The notes: generated from the sequence alone by a model not told the origin. A stretch of 64,000 bases of DNA from Ruminococcus sp. (GCF_017549005.1 NZ_JAFYYT010000002.1:83973-147972), one strand, 5' to 3'. Positions 52,453-60,755 are shown, counted from the stretch's first letter. Made by a program: numbers and translations.

Positions 52453-53022
52453 ATGCAGTCATACAGAATAACTGCCGAAGAAGCAAAAAAACGTCTCATC
52501 AACGGCAATCAGAGATATATCGGGTCTGATGAGCTGAAAAGCGATGTTTCTCCCGATACTCTCCTCAGGTTCAGCCGCAGCGGTCAGCAGCCATATGCTA
52601 TTATTATCACCTGTTCGGATTCAAGAGTGGTTCCTGAACTGATATTCTCGGCGGGCATTGGCGACCTTTTCGTTATCAGAGTTGCGGGCAATGTTATCGA
52701 CTCACATCAGCTCGGAAGCATAGAATACGCCGCAGAGCACCTCGGCACAGGACTTATCGTGGTACTCGGACATGACCACTGCGGAGCAGTAGACGCCGCT
52801 ATGAACCACGAGCCTGACGGGTATATCAGGTACATCACTGACGAGATAGTGAAAGCTATCGGTGATGAGAAGGACGAGGTACGTGCCTGCTGCCTTAATG
52901 TAAGGCACAGCTGCGATATTATCGAACACAGCCTGCAGATACAGAAGGACGAGGAAGAATACGGATTGAAAGTGCTCGGAGCTATCTATCACCTTGAAAG
53001 CGGCAAGGTCGAATTTCTGTGA
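52453..53022 (+). CDS. Beta-carbonic anhydrase
   Basis: A 189-residue zinc enzyme interconverting CO2 and bicarbonate. The zinc ligands are in CSDSRVVPE (Cys, Asp) and GHDHCGAVDAA (His, Cys). GNVIDSHQLGSIEYAAEHLG is typical. GAGGTAACAGCT precedes the ATG. It supplies bicarbonate for carboxylations such as PEP carboxykinase in succinate-forming ruminococci (known for the group, not shown here). Confidence 0.95.
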   Translation: MQSYRITAEEAKKRLINGNQRYIGSDELKSDVSPDTLLRFSRSGQQPYAIIITCSDSRVVPELIFSAGIGDLFVIRVAGNVIDSHQLGSIEYAAEHLGTGLIVVLGHDHCGAVDAAMNHEPDGYIRYITDEIVKAIGDEKDEVRACCLNVRHSCDIIEHSLQIQKDEEEYGLKVLGAIYHLESGKVEFL

Positions 53023-53072
53023 TAAAGATATACCGTTTTGTGCGGACTTGAAAACAGTTGTATACTGTAAAA

Positions 53073-53107
53073 AAAACCGGAGCGGCTTTTTTAGTCGCTC
53101 CGGTTTT
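53073..53107. terminator. Bidirectional terminator between carbonic anhydrase and the anti-sigma gene
   Basis: A 12-bp stem (AAAACCGGAGCG / CGCTCCGGTTTT) with A-rich and T-rich flanks. Confidence 0.9.
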
Positions 53108-53154
53108 ATGCTTTCATCACGCTTCATGAATCTGCCGGGATTATTTCATAGAGC

Positions 53155-54291
53155 CTATTCAGCGCGGTCTGTGACAGTATATTCTGTCCAGTTCAGCTCA
53201 ATATGTTCATAGGAGTTGTAAGTTTCGCAGAATTCACGCCATTTATCCCATTTCTTATCCGTATTGCTGTCATCTGAGTATTCAGCTGTTAATCTGCCGT
53301 TCGTATAGTATCCGTTCCATGTGTATTCATGCAATGAAGTTATAGTATTATCGGGAGCCATGTACAGGATAAACGATTGACTTCCGCCCTGATGACCGAA
53401 CATACCTATAGTATTGCTTTCTGTGAATACGTCAACAGTTTCAAGTTCGACTTTCTGTACTTTCTCATTTCCGTCAATGTCATGTCCGAAGAAGCGAGCT
53501 GGTATATAGTCCTTTCCGTCAAATACGTACATATGGCACGTTTCGAGAACAAAGGAGTGACGGATAAACAGTTCGGGTACGGAATCACCGTTAACGTCAT
53601 GGAAAGTATACTGAATTGTCAATTCAATGGAAGGACTCTGCTCCCAGAATTCTTTATTCTCACGCATCAGTTCTTCAATTGCTCTTACAGCTGCTGCGTC
53701 AAGCTCCTCCTGAGGGATATCCTTGCGGTCTGTACGCGGATTATTATATATAACAGGTTCAGGTCCGTTTGTCTGCGGAGCTGTTGTAGTTGTGGCAGCT
53801 GTTGATGTTGCTGCCGTCGTATCAGTTGAATCAGCTGAAACGGTTGAAACTGCAGAAGAAGCTGACACGGAAGAAGTTGATATGGCAGAAGCTGCAGAAA
53901 CAATGCTTGTAACAGTTGATGCTTCAGTAGTTGTGGTCTCTGTAGTCAGGGGAGTATCATTTACAACGATATGATTTTCCTTTTTCAGCAGATATATGCT
54001 GCCGACTGCTATAGTAAGAGCAGCTGCCGTGCAAAGAACGGTATATATGATATGCGGTATCCTTTTGCGCTCATAGAGCTCAACACCTGTAACGGAATCC
54101 GCAGCTTCGTCGTCCGGGTATTCCTTAGCGGCTGAATCTGGTTTTTCTGCCTCATACTTACGCATGGTTATCTTCAGCATTCTGTTTCTGGCATTCTTAT
54201 CGATATTCATTTTTTCGGTCCCGATTTTTTCAATTGTGTTTATATCCGAATCTTCGAGGACGTCGAAGCTTAAATCCTTGTTGCCTTTCAT
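53155..54291 (-). CDS. Putative membrane anti-sigma factor with extracellular sensor domain
   Basis: A 378-residue single-pass protein. A cytoplasmic part (1-78) is followed by a membrane helix (about 80-102), a Ser/Thr/Ala-rich extracellular linker (about 112-175), and a C-terminal outside domain (about 190-378). The latter has an FG-GAP/VCBS-like segment (FHDVNGDSVPELFIRH) and no named family I recognise. Its ATG overlaps the stop of the upstream ECF sigma gene (ATGA). This pairing, and the NARNRMLKITMRKYE segment before the helix, suggests it holds the sigma factor at the membrane. This is inferred from context. Confidence 0.65.
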   Translation of the reverse strand: MKGNKDLSFDVLEDSDINTIEKIGTEKMNIDKNARNRMLKITMRKYEAEKPDSAAKEYPDDEAADSVTGVELYERKRIPHIIYTVLCTAAALTIAVGSIYLLKKENHIVVNDTPLTTETTTTEASTVTSIVSAASAISTSSVSASSAVSTVSADSTDTTAATSTAATTTTAPQTNGPEPVIYNNPRTDRKDIPQEELDAAAVRAIEELMRENKEFWEQSPSIELTIQYTFHDVNGDSVPELFIRHSFVLETCHMYVFDGKDYIPARFFGHDIDGNEKVQKVELETVDVFTESNTIGMFGHQGGSQSFILYMAPDNTITSLHEYTWNGYYTNGRLTAEYSDDSNTDKKWDKWREFCETYNSYEHIELNWTEYTVTDRAE

Positions 54292-54863
54292 ATATTTCCC
54301 TCCTTCATATCATAACCCTCACCGGCAAGGAGCTCCCTGAGCTTTTTCAAAGCTCTGCTGCACCTCATTCTGACCGAAGCAGGGGACATTGAATGCTTGT
54401 CTGCGATCTCGCTTGAATTCATATTGTAATAGAACTTTTGTATGATTATGTCCGAATCGGGTTCGCCGAGACTTTTTATCAGTCTGAGCAGAGTTTCTTT
54501 CATCGCATTACGTTCGGTATTTTCCTCGATCCGTTCACTGTCAGCGATTTCTGACGTTTCCTCGTCGATGTACACGGTATCCGGACGACGTACCAGCTTC
54601 CGGTACATCTGTATAGCCGCACGTTTTGCAACTGTGCCGATAAAGCCTTTGATCTCGCCGTTGAAGCTGCCGCTGCGGTCATAGCTTTTAAAGACTGCGG
54701 AAAAGGCATCTCCGACGCATTCTTCCATATCCTCGCGGCTGCCGCAGCTTCTGAGCTTATTGTAGACTATGGCGTAAACATAGTTCAGGTATTCGTCAAA
54801 AAGCGCAGTTTGAGCAGCTGTAGGATCTTTTTCATACATTTTTCTGTATTCGTTGTCTGTCAT
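54288..54863 (-). CDS. ECF-type RNA polymerase sigma factor
   Basis: A 191-residue sigma-70 family factor of ECF size. Region 2 has DEYLNYVYAIVYNKL and EECVGDAFSAVFKSYDR; region 4 has an HTH, MNSSEIADKHSMSPASVRMRCSRALKKLRELL. ATG 54863 follows AAAAGGGG; the longer in-frame start at 54962 lacks an SD. It is co-translated with the membrane anti-sigma candidate. Confidence 0.9.
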   Translation of the reverse strand: MTDNEYRKMYEKDPTAAQTALFDEYLNYVYAIVYNKLRSCGSREDMEECVGDAFSAVFKSYDRSGSFNGEIKGFIGTVAKRAAIQMYRKLVRRPDTVYIDEETSEIADSERIEENTERNAMKETLLRLIKSLGEPDSDIIIQKFYYNMNSSEIADKHSMSPASVRMRCSRALKKLRELLAGEGYDMKEGNI

Positions 54864-54975
54864 GGGACCACCCCTTTTGTTTTTGTTCAAGAGCCTGTCG
54901 ACTTGAGTGCTTTCATAATATACACTTGCTGCGAGGTGCCGAAGTGTAACATACTTTTCCAAAACTTATTATATC

Positions 54976-55020
54976 AATGTCAGTTTGTTTTGCCCTACAT
55001 GGCAAAAATAGCCTGACATT
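54976..55020. repeat. Nested inverted repeat at the MATE fragment junction
   Basis: AATGTCAG (54976-54983) pairs with CTGACATT (55013-55020), and inside it TTTTGCC (54988-54994) pairs with GGCAAAA (55001-55007). The outer arm reaches into the stop codon of the MATE remnant. It may be a terminator or the scar of a small mobile element. Confidence 0.6.
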
Positions 55021-55195
55021 ACAGCAGATTCACCCATGACAGCTGTCCCGCTATGGAAAACGACCATTCTTCCGGCAGTTGACCAAGGAAAAAAGTCCGC
55101 AATGTAGTGTACAACGTCGGACATAGTCCCATTACAAGCAAAGCGAGAAACATTCTTCCGTTGATATTTTTCAATGATCTCATTATCCTGTTCAT
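55019..55195 (-). pseudogene. N-terminal remnant of a MATE-like transporter
   Basis: A 58-residue frame. LKNINGRMFLALLVMGLCPTLYTT, then RTFFLGQLPEEWSFSIAGQLSWVNLL, reads like the conserved first 60 residues of a MATE-like transporter subgroup of Clostridia, where the chain would go on for another 380 residues. Here it stops after SWVNLL, inside an inverted repeat. It begins 27 bases after the CotH-dockerin stop. No ribosome site is clear. It is probably not functional. Confidence 0.55.
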
Positions 55196-55221
55196 ATTAC
55201 GTCTTCCTGAATCTATCAGGA

Positions 55222-56985
55222 CTATTTTGTTTCAAGGTATTCTTCAAGGCTTAGCTTTGCCTGACTTGTTGAAGTATAGGCATAGTATGAAAGGATACTT
55301 GAAGCGTCAACGGCGTTTATTGCACCGTCATTATTCACATCGGCTGCCTTTTTCTGCTGTTGGTTGTAACCGCCGTCCTGATCTGTGGATATACGCGCAT
55401 AATAAGCAAGAACAGAAGATGCGTCAACAGAATCTATCATTTTATCACCATTGACGTCACCGAGTAAATACTGATCGTCCACTGTATATACAGCCTTTAT
55501 CGTTACATTCTTCTCATTCGGAACAAGTACAGTTTCCGGACTCGTTTCGTCACCTGATGAAAACTCCGCACCATTTATATCCCAGCGCACAAATTTATAT
55601 CCCGCTCCAGGCACAGCCGCAAGTTTTACAGGCAATCCCTGAGGATAGTTTCCCTGCCATTTACCGTCAGCACAGTCAAGTTCAAGGGTATTGAACACTA
55701 TACTTCCCTGATCCGCATTATTGTCAAGGGTGACATTGTAGGATCCGCTGCCTATCTTATCCCCGAGAAATTCTATAAGGTGCTGTTTTGCCCAGTAGTC
55801 ACGTTCTGCCCAGAAATCGCGCAGTTTTTTTACCTCATAAACAAAGCCTTCCGCAGAGGTCAGCTCAACCTGCTTGCCTGACGCATAGCTTTTGTATGTA
55901 AAGCGTTCAAAAGTCTCAGCCATGGGAGCCATATATGCAGACTGCAATTCGTCAAGTCGGCGCAGTACATTATCAGCTCTGAAGTTTTCATTGCAGAGGT
56001 CAAAATATGTACGCACAAACTGCTCACGGAATCTTTCGCTTTTATTCAGCAATTCAAAAAGTACGCTGTAGCTCCATTCCATTGACAGGCTCTTTGGTAT
56101 AAAAACGTTGTCTTCTTTGGCGCTTACATTATACAGTCCCTGCCCTGCCTCGGTATCATACATAAGAAAGCGCACTTTACCGTCCGCATACGGATTTGTG
56201 CTGTCAATGTTTCTGGTTTTCCAGAATCCCAGATTATTAGCGCCTGAATCACAGTTTGCACAGATTATCTCTACCGCCATATAGTCGGCAAAGCTTTGCA
56301 TATCAACTAAACCTGCGACTTCGTCATACGCTTCTTCACCGTCAGTACAGAATACAGCATCGTCAATTGCATTATAAAGCGATGTGATCTCATTTGTAGC
56401 AGCGGTATCGCTTTTTACAAAAAACACATCTTTCTTTTTGACCTTATAATGATCTGAAACATATTCCTCACTGAGCTTTTCGTTTATATTATAAAGTCCC
56501 CAGAATTCACCGTCGATAAACACAACGCACTCGGTCTGTGCCTGTGTTCCGAAGCTTCTGTCTGCCGCCAGTTCCTGATTTAATCTGTCCCTTATCTTTG
56601 TCTTTACATCATTTCCACCGTTGCGTAGGGTAATGCAGTCAAATTTGTCAATGACCTTTCCTTTTGTATTTTTCAGCTTTCCGTCGAAGAAATCATACTC
56701 TATCTTTCTTGGACCGTATTTACTTCTTGCGTAAAGATTAAAGCTCTTTTGCGATTTCATTCGTGACGCAGCTCCGCGTATACGAATACCTATATCAGCG
56801 CTGTACTCAGCCTTGCCCTTCTCAAATATCGTCATATTTACAGGGCGCTCCCATTCCTTGCCTTGATTGAAATAATTTGGTGCATCCATTTCATTATCGT
56901 AATTGTTTCCTTTGACGTATATGCCCTTTTCAGCTCCAAAAAGGTTGTCAGGATCGGTCACAAGAGAAATAACACGCATATTCAT
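55222..56985 (-). CDS. CotH kinase-domain protein with dockerin, 5' end probably lost
   Basis: 587 residues from the first ATG. CotH domain (about 1-330): GIYVKGNNY, GIRIRGAASRMKSQKSFNLYAR, FDCITLRNGGND, ECVVFIDGEFWGLYNINEKL, then VRFLMYDTEAG. CotH proteins are kinase-like and occur in spore coats and in cellulosomal proteins of ruminococci. A beta module (about 410-500) and a dockerin (505-580: DVNGDKMIDSVD, DVNNDGAINAVD) follow. There is no signal peptide. The frame stays open 16 codons upstream of ATG 56985 (to 57033) with CotH-like sequence (QVSYSEEDYEMN), so the original gene was longer. The dockerin class matches the scaffoldin at 8.4 kb. Confidence 0.8.
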   Translation of the reverse strand: MNMRVISLVTDPDNLFGAEKGIYVKGNNYDNEMDAPNYFNQGKEWERPVNMTIFEKGKAEYSADIGIRIRGAASRMKSQKSFNLYARSKYGPRKIEYDFFDGKLKNTKGKVIDKFDCITLRNGGNDVKTKIRDRLNQELAADRSFGTQAQTECVVFIDGEFWGLYNINEKLSEEYVSDHYKVKKKDVFFVKSDTAATNEITSLYNAIDDAVFCTDGEEAYDEVAGLVDMQSFADYMAVEIICANCDSGANNLGFWKTRNIDSTNPYADGKVRFLMYDTEAGQGLYNVSAKEDNVFIPKSLSMEWSYSVLFELLNKSERFREQFVRTYFDLCNENFRADNVLRRLDELQSAYMAPMAETFERFTYKSYASGKQVELTSAEGFVYEVKKLRDFWAERDYWAKQHLIEFLGDKIGSGSYNVTLDNNADQGSIVFNTLELDCADGKWQGNYPQGLPVKLAAVPGAGYKFVRWDINGAEFSSGDETSPETVLVPNEKNVTIKAVYTVDDQYLLGDVNGDKMIDSVDASSVLAYYARISTDQDGGYNQQQKKAADVNNDGAINAVDASSILSYYAYTSTSQAKLSLEEYLETK

Positions 56986-57068
56986 TTCATAATCTTCTTC
57001 TGAATATGATACTTGTCTTTTTAATTCCGAACACTACCATTCTGACATCACTTGTCAGCTTTTTCTTC

Positions 57069-57097
57069 ATTATATCATGCTATCGTGAAAGTTTCAA
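57069..57097 (-). promoter_or_regulatory. Promoter upstream of the CotH-dockerin gene
   Basis: On the minus strand, TTGAAA (57097-57092), a 17-bp spacer, TATAAT (57074-57069). The start is near 57062. The first transcribed bases hold CTGACA-agtga-TGTCAG (57058-57042), the same arms as the inverted repeat at 54976-55020. Confidence 0.65.
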
Positions 57098-57303
57098 GGT
57101 ATTATGCCTAAGCTTTACATAAAATGAATGGCAGCCCATATTGATATAATCCCCTTATCATAGAATGATTTTACACATTATTCAGAACAGATCCAGCATA
57201 ATGTCGAGATAGATGACCATATAATACCGACGCCCGGATCTTCCCGAAGTACCTGTGAAACATGAAAAAAGACGGCTCATTCACTCAGAGTCGTCTTTGA
57301 TTA
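57098..57303. other. Intergenic region with terminator-like hairpin
   Basis: AAAGACGGCTC (57268-57278) pairs with GAGTCGTCTTT (57288-57298). It is T-rich on the minus strand (TTTTTTC), so it probably ends the minus-strand transcripts of the accessory island. No gene is seen in 57100-57265. Confidence 0.55.
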
Positions 57304-57455
57304 TTATGCTATTGAACTTATATTTACAACCTCGCCGGTATTATCATCAAATACAAAAATATGACATTCACAGTATTTCAGCTCTTTCCTTTATACTTAA
57401 CCTGTTGTTTATATGCTAACCGATGCTGCATCTTGTTTACTTTAATCTGCTTCAT
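57304..57455 (-). pseudogene. Frameshifted small gene remnant
   Basis: Two overlapping frames: KQIKVNKMQHRLAYKQQVKYKGK in one, and ELKYCECHIFVFDDNTGEVVN then ISSIA-stop in another. A single missing base in the AAAGGAAAG tract would join them into one protein of about 50 residues. The second half reads like real coding sequence. Unrecognised family; low confidence. Confidence 0.3.
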
Positions 57456-57474
57456 CTTTGTGACGTGTAAAGCA

Positions 57475-57972
57475 TTAATAAATCAAGATAGTTCCTTCAG
57501 GAAAAGGACCTCTCCATCCACAAGGGAAATGCCCCGCTTTGTAAATTTCAAGTAGTTCATTATAAAAATGTGGTTCATCATCTGACGAAAAACGGTTACT
57601 AATTGTAAGTTTCATAATTATCATTAATAATTCATAATGAAAACTGTCCAAAACCAGTTTCTGTTCATTTACAAATACTTTTTTTATTTTATCCTTAACT
57701 AATAAATCAAACTTCGGCATTTCTTCTTTTTTAATTTCGTCAACTGAACGATTCCAATCCATACAAATCGAACTTGTTCTAAACCAATCATATAGTTTAT
57801 TAAATTCATCAATTTCTAAATTTTCCCATTTAATCCCCGAAAGAGATTTTATCATTTCTTTTTCAGTAACAAACTTATATTTATAGTTCAATGATATCTC
57901 TGTTCGGTTCCCACATTTCTCAAACCATGGAATTTCATTAATAATACTTAATATTTCGTTATCAATTCTCAT
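57475..57972 (-). CDS. Immunity-protein-like cytoplasmic protein, unknown
   Basis: A 165-residue AT-rich gene. The C-terminus LLEIYKAGHFPCGWRGPFPEGTILIY resembles small cytoplasmic proteins found beside contact-dependent and polymorphic toxins, often as orphan immunity genes. I cannot name the family. AGAGGT precedes the ATG. Base composition is clearly lower in GC than in the first 55 kb, suggesting transfer. No toxin partner is seen in the window. Confidence 0.6.
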   Translation of the reverse strand: MRIDNEILSIINEIPWFEKCGNRTEISLNYKYKFVTEKEMIKSLSGIKWENLEIDEFNKLYDWFRTSSICMDWNRSVDEIKKEEMPKFDLLVKDKIKKVFVNEQKLVLDSFHYELLMIIMKLTISNRFSSDDEPHFYNELLEIYKAGHFPCGWRGPFPEGTILIY

Positions 57973-58042
57973 TAACGTTACCTCTTTATTCCAATTTTAA
58001 CAAACCTAAAAAGCATTTACAATTGCCCATACAATATCCGAT

Positions 58043-58468
58043 TTAATTTATAGCAATATCAATCATATAATCCAATACTTCACAAAAAATATTAAAAATC
58101 ATACACTCTTCTTTAATATGTTCATATTCTCCTTCTCTGTAAAAAACAAAAAATTCATCACGATAATCATAACATATATGCCTGTCACGGTAATAACATA
58201 ATATTAATAATTGTTTTGGAACTTGCCCACCTGTAAAATCATGATTTATATGATATTTTACCTCTCCGCTGATTCCATATAAAAATGCATCACCGCCAAA
58301 TAATATCGCGCCATTTGTCAGCATCAAAAATTCTTTGTATGATTTGGGAATAATGATGTCATTGCTTTTCTCAAAATCTGATATTTCTTTCTCATTAGCA
58401 GGAGGATATAAAATTGACTTCATAAAAGGCTCAGTTAAACTCTTTATTAATTCTATTCTTTCTTTCAT
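58043..58468 (-). CDS. SMI1/KNR4 (SUKH) family protein
   Basis: A 141-residue protein of the SUKH fold: YPPANEKEISDFEKSNDIIIPKSYKEFLMLTNGAILFGGDAFLYG is the diagnostic segment. SUKH proteins commonly act as immunity proteins against nuclease toxins. AAGGTATA precedes the ATG. It is AT-rich like its neighbours, and no toxin gene is adjacent. Confidence 0.88.
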   Translation of the reverse strand: MKERIELIKSLTEPFMKSILYPPANEKEISDFEKSNDIIIPKSYKEFLMLTNGAILFGGDAFLYGISGEVKYHINHDFTGGQVPKQLLILCYYRDRHICYDYRDEFFVFYREGEYEHIKEECMIFNIFCEVLDYMIDIAIN

Positions 58469-58501
58469 TATACCTTCCTTTTTGTTGTCATAATATGATA
58501 T

Positions 58502-59401
58502 TCAGAATAAATCCAGCATGCTGTCAAGGTAGATCTCTTCACGGACATTAAGCTGATATTCCGGCTTTGTGAGATAATAAAGCAGAAATTCAAGATTGAC
58601 AGCACTTCCGAGTCCTCTGCCTTCTATTTTGAAATTGGAAAAACCGAGGGGCAGATATGTGCTGATTATGTCATCTGTACTGATAAATCCGGGATTTTTC
58701 ATTGCCTTTGAAAAACGGTATCCTTCCTTGGCATCAGGTGCGGTACAGATATGCTCGGGACACTTTTCTCCGAGATTCTTCCGGCTTACATTTTCGTAGC
58801 AAGCTTTTCTGTCTTTACAGTAAAACGAACAGCATTCATTGCACAGAAATTCGACTTTATCTTTCTTGACCTGCGAGAGTGTATCAAGTTTATCGTACAG
58901 CTTATTCAGCCTGAAATCAGGAACAACATATTTAAAATCACTCCGCTCCGTTTCCTTTAAAAACTGATCGAAATCAGTCTGAACCTTTGTAGTCGAGGAA
59001 ACGAAATAAAGGTCGGGATAATTATTTTTAATATGTTCAAGCAGCAGATCCGAGTGGATTATAACACCGTTCTGTACACCTTTGCTTCCTGCGAAAAGCT
59101 CACACAGGGCATTGCATTTCCTGTCGGTGAGATGTTCGGGTTTTAAAAGCGAATTGCTGAAAGTGAGCCTTGAAGAAATATCGTATTCATTCATCAGTGC
59201 GAGCACATCTTCAGCTTCACATTCGCCGGATCCGACACGTCCGCCGCCCCAGATACAGTCTGCCGGAGCACCATAGACAGATGCTATTTCGCACCATTCG
59301 TAGAAGTATTCCCGATGCTCACGGTACAGCGGCAGGAACGCACTGTACAGGTCATAGAACTCAAACAGCCCCGGAAGATGAAAATAAGCTTTATCAGTCA
59401 T
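58502..59401 (-). CDS. U32-peptidase-like Cys-rich protein, uncharacterised
   Basis: A 299-residue protein not firmly assigned. It reads like a TIM-barrel protein of the U32 type: VSSTTKVQTDFDQFLKETE, YVVPDFRLNKLYDKL, then a Cys cluster (FLCNECCSFYCKDRKACYENVSR, LGEKCPEHIC) that could hold a metal or Fe-S cluster, and NFKIEGRGLGSAVNLEFLLYYL near the end. U32 enzymes often modify RNA or cofactors. Its ATG lies within the last bases of the 102-residue gene upstream (8-base overlap). It is the last gene of a four-gene minus-strand run starting with kptA. Confidence 0.5.
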   Translation of the reverse strand: MTDKAYFHLPGLFEFYDLYSAFLPLYREHREYFYEWCEIASVYGAPADCIWGGGRVGSGECEAEDVLALMNEYDISSRLTFSNSLLKPEHLTDRKCNALCELFAGSKGVQNGVIIHSDLLLEHIKNNYPDLYFVSSTTKVQTDFDQFLKETERSDFKYVVPDFRLNKLYDKLDTLSQVKKDKVEFLCNECCSFYCKDRKACYENVSRKNLGEKCPEHICTAPDAKEGYRFSKAMKNPGFISTDDIISTYLPLGFSNFKIEGRGLGSAVNLEFLLYYLTKPEYQLNVREEIYLDSMLDLF

Positions 59402-59702
59402 TGTTTTTCTTTACGCATTTATTCATTGTTTCATTAGCTTCTTCATCCCAGACCGTTCTCTCAGGGCCGAGAGTGCCATACATCGTGTTCTCAAAAGAAT
59501 ATACGCTCTTGCCTGTTTTGATAAGCCTCTCATTGTCGACATCATCGCTGAATGTACCGAGACGGGCGTAAATATCCTGAGTAATCTCATAGTCATACTG
59601 CTCACGCCCCTCACGGCTGGTGTACATTATTTCAGCAAAGTATCGTTTCGTATCATTATCATAGTAAGCTGTCCAGTTATTGCCTTGTTTTTTGTTTTTC
59701 AT
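59394..59702 (-). CDS. Small conserved-looking protein, unknown
   Basis: 102 residues, no family recognised. WTAYYDNDTKRYFAEIMYT and YDYEITQDIYARLGTFSDDVDNERLIKTG suggest a small alpha/beta fold. It overlaps the next gene by 8 bases and starts 6 bases after the upstream stop, so it belongs to the kptA run. AAAGG is very close to the ATG. Confidence 0.6.
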   Translation of the reverse strand: MKNKKQGNNWTAYYDNDTKRYFAEIMYTSREGREQYDYEITQDIYARLGTFSDDVDNERLIKTGKSVYSFENTMYGTLGPERTVWDEEANETMNKCVKKNND

Positions 59703-59707
59703 AACCT

Positions 59708-60196
59708 TTATCCTTTTCTGCCAAAAAGCTTTGATAAAAAGCCCTTATTCTTTTTGGTGCCAGGGTTATTCAGTTCATCACGGCTTATCTGCGGTATTTT
59801 TATTACCGTTTCTCTGTCAAGATGAACATTGAACATATCATAGTAGCCGAGTCCGTACTTATAGGCTAATTCTTCGATCTTATCAAAAGCTTCGTCCGAT
59901 ACCGAATATGCGATTCCCATATAAATCAGGTCATCATCTATGGTGTAGTCTATCAGCTTGCTTTCAAGCTCGGGATCGTTTTCAAATTCTTCATCATCAG
60001 GAGCATACTCTCCGTTCATTGAGGGATACTCCTTAACAAGCTCCATAAAGAAATCAACGAGAGGCTGTGATGTCCCTTTGATGTCGTTATAGTCTCTGTC
60101 TGAAGCCCATTCGCTCTTTTTATAGAACCATTTCAGGAACTCCATCGGCTCTGTCGGAGCTTTGCTTTTATCAAATACAAGTATATCTACGCTCAT
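59708..60196 (-). CDS. Acidic protein of unknown function
   Basis: 162 residues, unrecognised. SVDILVFDKSKAPTEPMEFLKWFYKKSEW at the N-terminus, an acidic middle (YAPDDEEFENDPELES), IYMGIAYSVSDEAFDKIEELAYKYGLGYYD, and a basic end (TKKNKGFLSKLFGRKG). This outline is seen in small proteins of polymorphic toxin loci, but no name is claimed. ATG 60196 follows GAGGTG; its SD overlaps the kptA stop region. Confidence 0.65.
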   Translation of the reverse strand: MSVDILVFDKSKAPTEPMEFLKWFYKKSEWASDRDYNDIKGTSQPLVDFFMELVKEYPSMNGEYAPDDEEFENDPELESKLIDYTIDDDLIYMGIAYSVSDEAFDKIEELAYKYGLGYYDMFNVHLDRETVIKIPQISRDELNNPGTKKNKGFLSKLFGRKG

Positions 60197-60200
60197 TTTT

Positions 60201-60755
60201 TCACCTCTGTAGCTTGTTATATATCTTATCACAGATAAACATCACTGGTACTTCCTCAGTACACCAGACCTCGTTCTCGGTAACTCCGAACCTGTATCCG
60301 TTCTTGTACATCTCCGCAGCTGCTATTTTCAGCACAACAGGAGTCTTGTGCCAGCGCTCTGCGGACTGCCATGCTTTGCTTATCTCAGCCTGCATATGTA
60401 CGGCGTGTCGCTGCATCTTTTTTATTGCTCCGCTTTCTACAATGGCTTCGAGAGCCTTTTTAGTAGTTCCGTGATACAGGAACTCAGGCGGTTCGCAGTA
60501 TTCAAGTTCTGGCTCAACCCAGGGAACAGAGTGTCCCTGACAGCACTTAATCTTTTCATGATTCTCGTCAAATCTGTATCGTCCCTTGTTGTCTTCGGCT
60601 ACTATCTGTTCAAGCAATTCACGATCAAGCTTATAGCTTTTGTGGCGGTTAACGCCGTCAATAAGCTGTTCTACTGATACCCATCCGTGTTTATCCATAT
60701 CAAGCTCTGCTTTCTCAGGCTGATGTCTAAGGAGTAAACACAGATATTTAGACAA
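60201..60755 (-). CDS. kptA: RNA 2'-phosphotransferase, Tpt1/KptA family
   Basis: A 184-residue enzyme that removes a splice-junction-type 2'-phosphate from RNA using NAD+. LSKYLCLLLRHQPEKAELDMDKHGWVSVEQL, RYRFDENHEKIKCCQGHSV, YHGTTKKALEAIVESG and RHAVHM match Tpt1/KptA (the R-H-R-R type catalytic residues are in LLRHQ, QGHS and the HGT/RHAVH regions). The start is unclear: TTG 60755 is used, but homologous sequence (KINEL) extends four codons upstream to a possible ATA. There is no ATG. The bacterial substrate is unknown. Confidence 0.88.
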   Translation of the reverse strand: MSKYLCLLLRHQPEKAELDMDKHGWVSVEQLIDGVNRHKSYKLDRELLEQIVAEDNKGRYRFDENHEKIKCCQGHSVPWVEPELEYCEPPEFLYHGTTKKALEAIVESGAIKKMQRHAVHMQAEISKAWQSAERWHKTPVVLKIAAAEMYKNGYRFGVTENEVWCTEEVPVMFICDKIYNKLQR

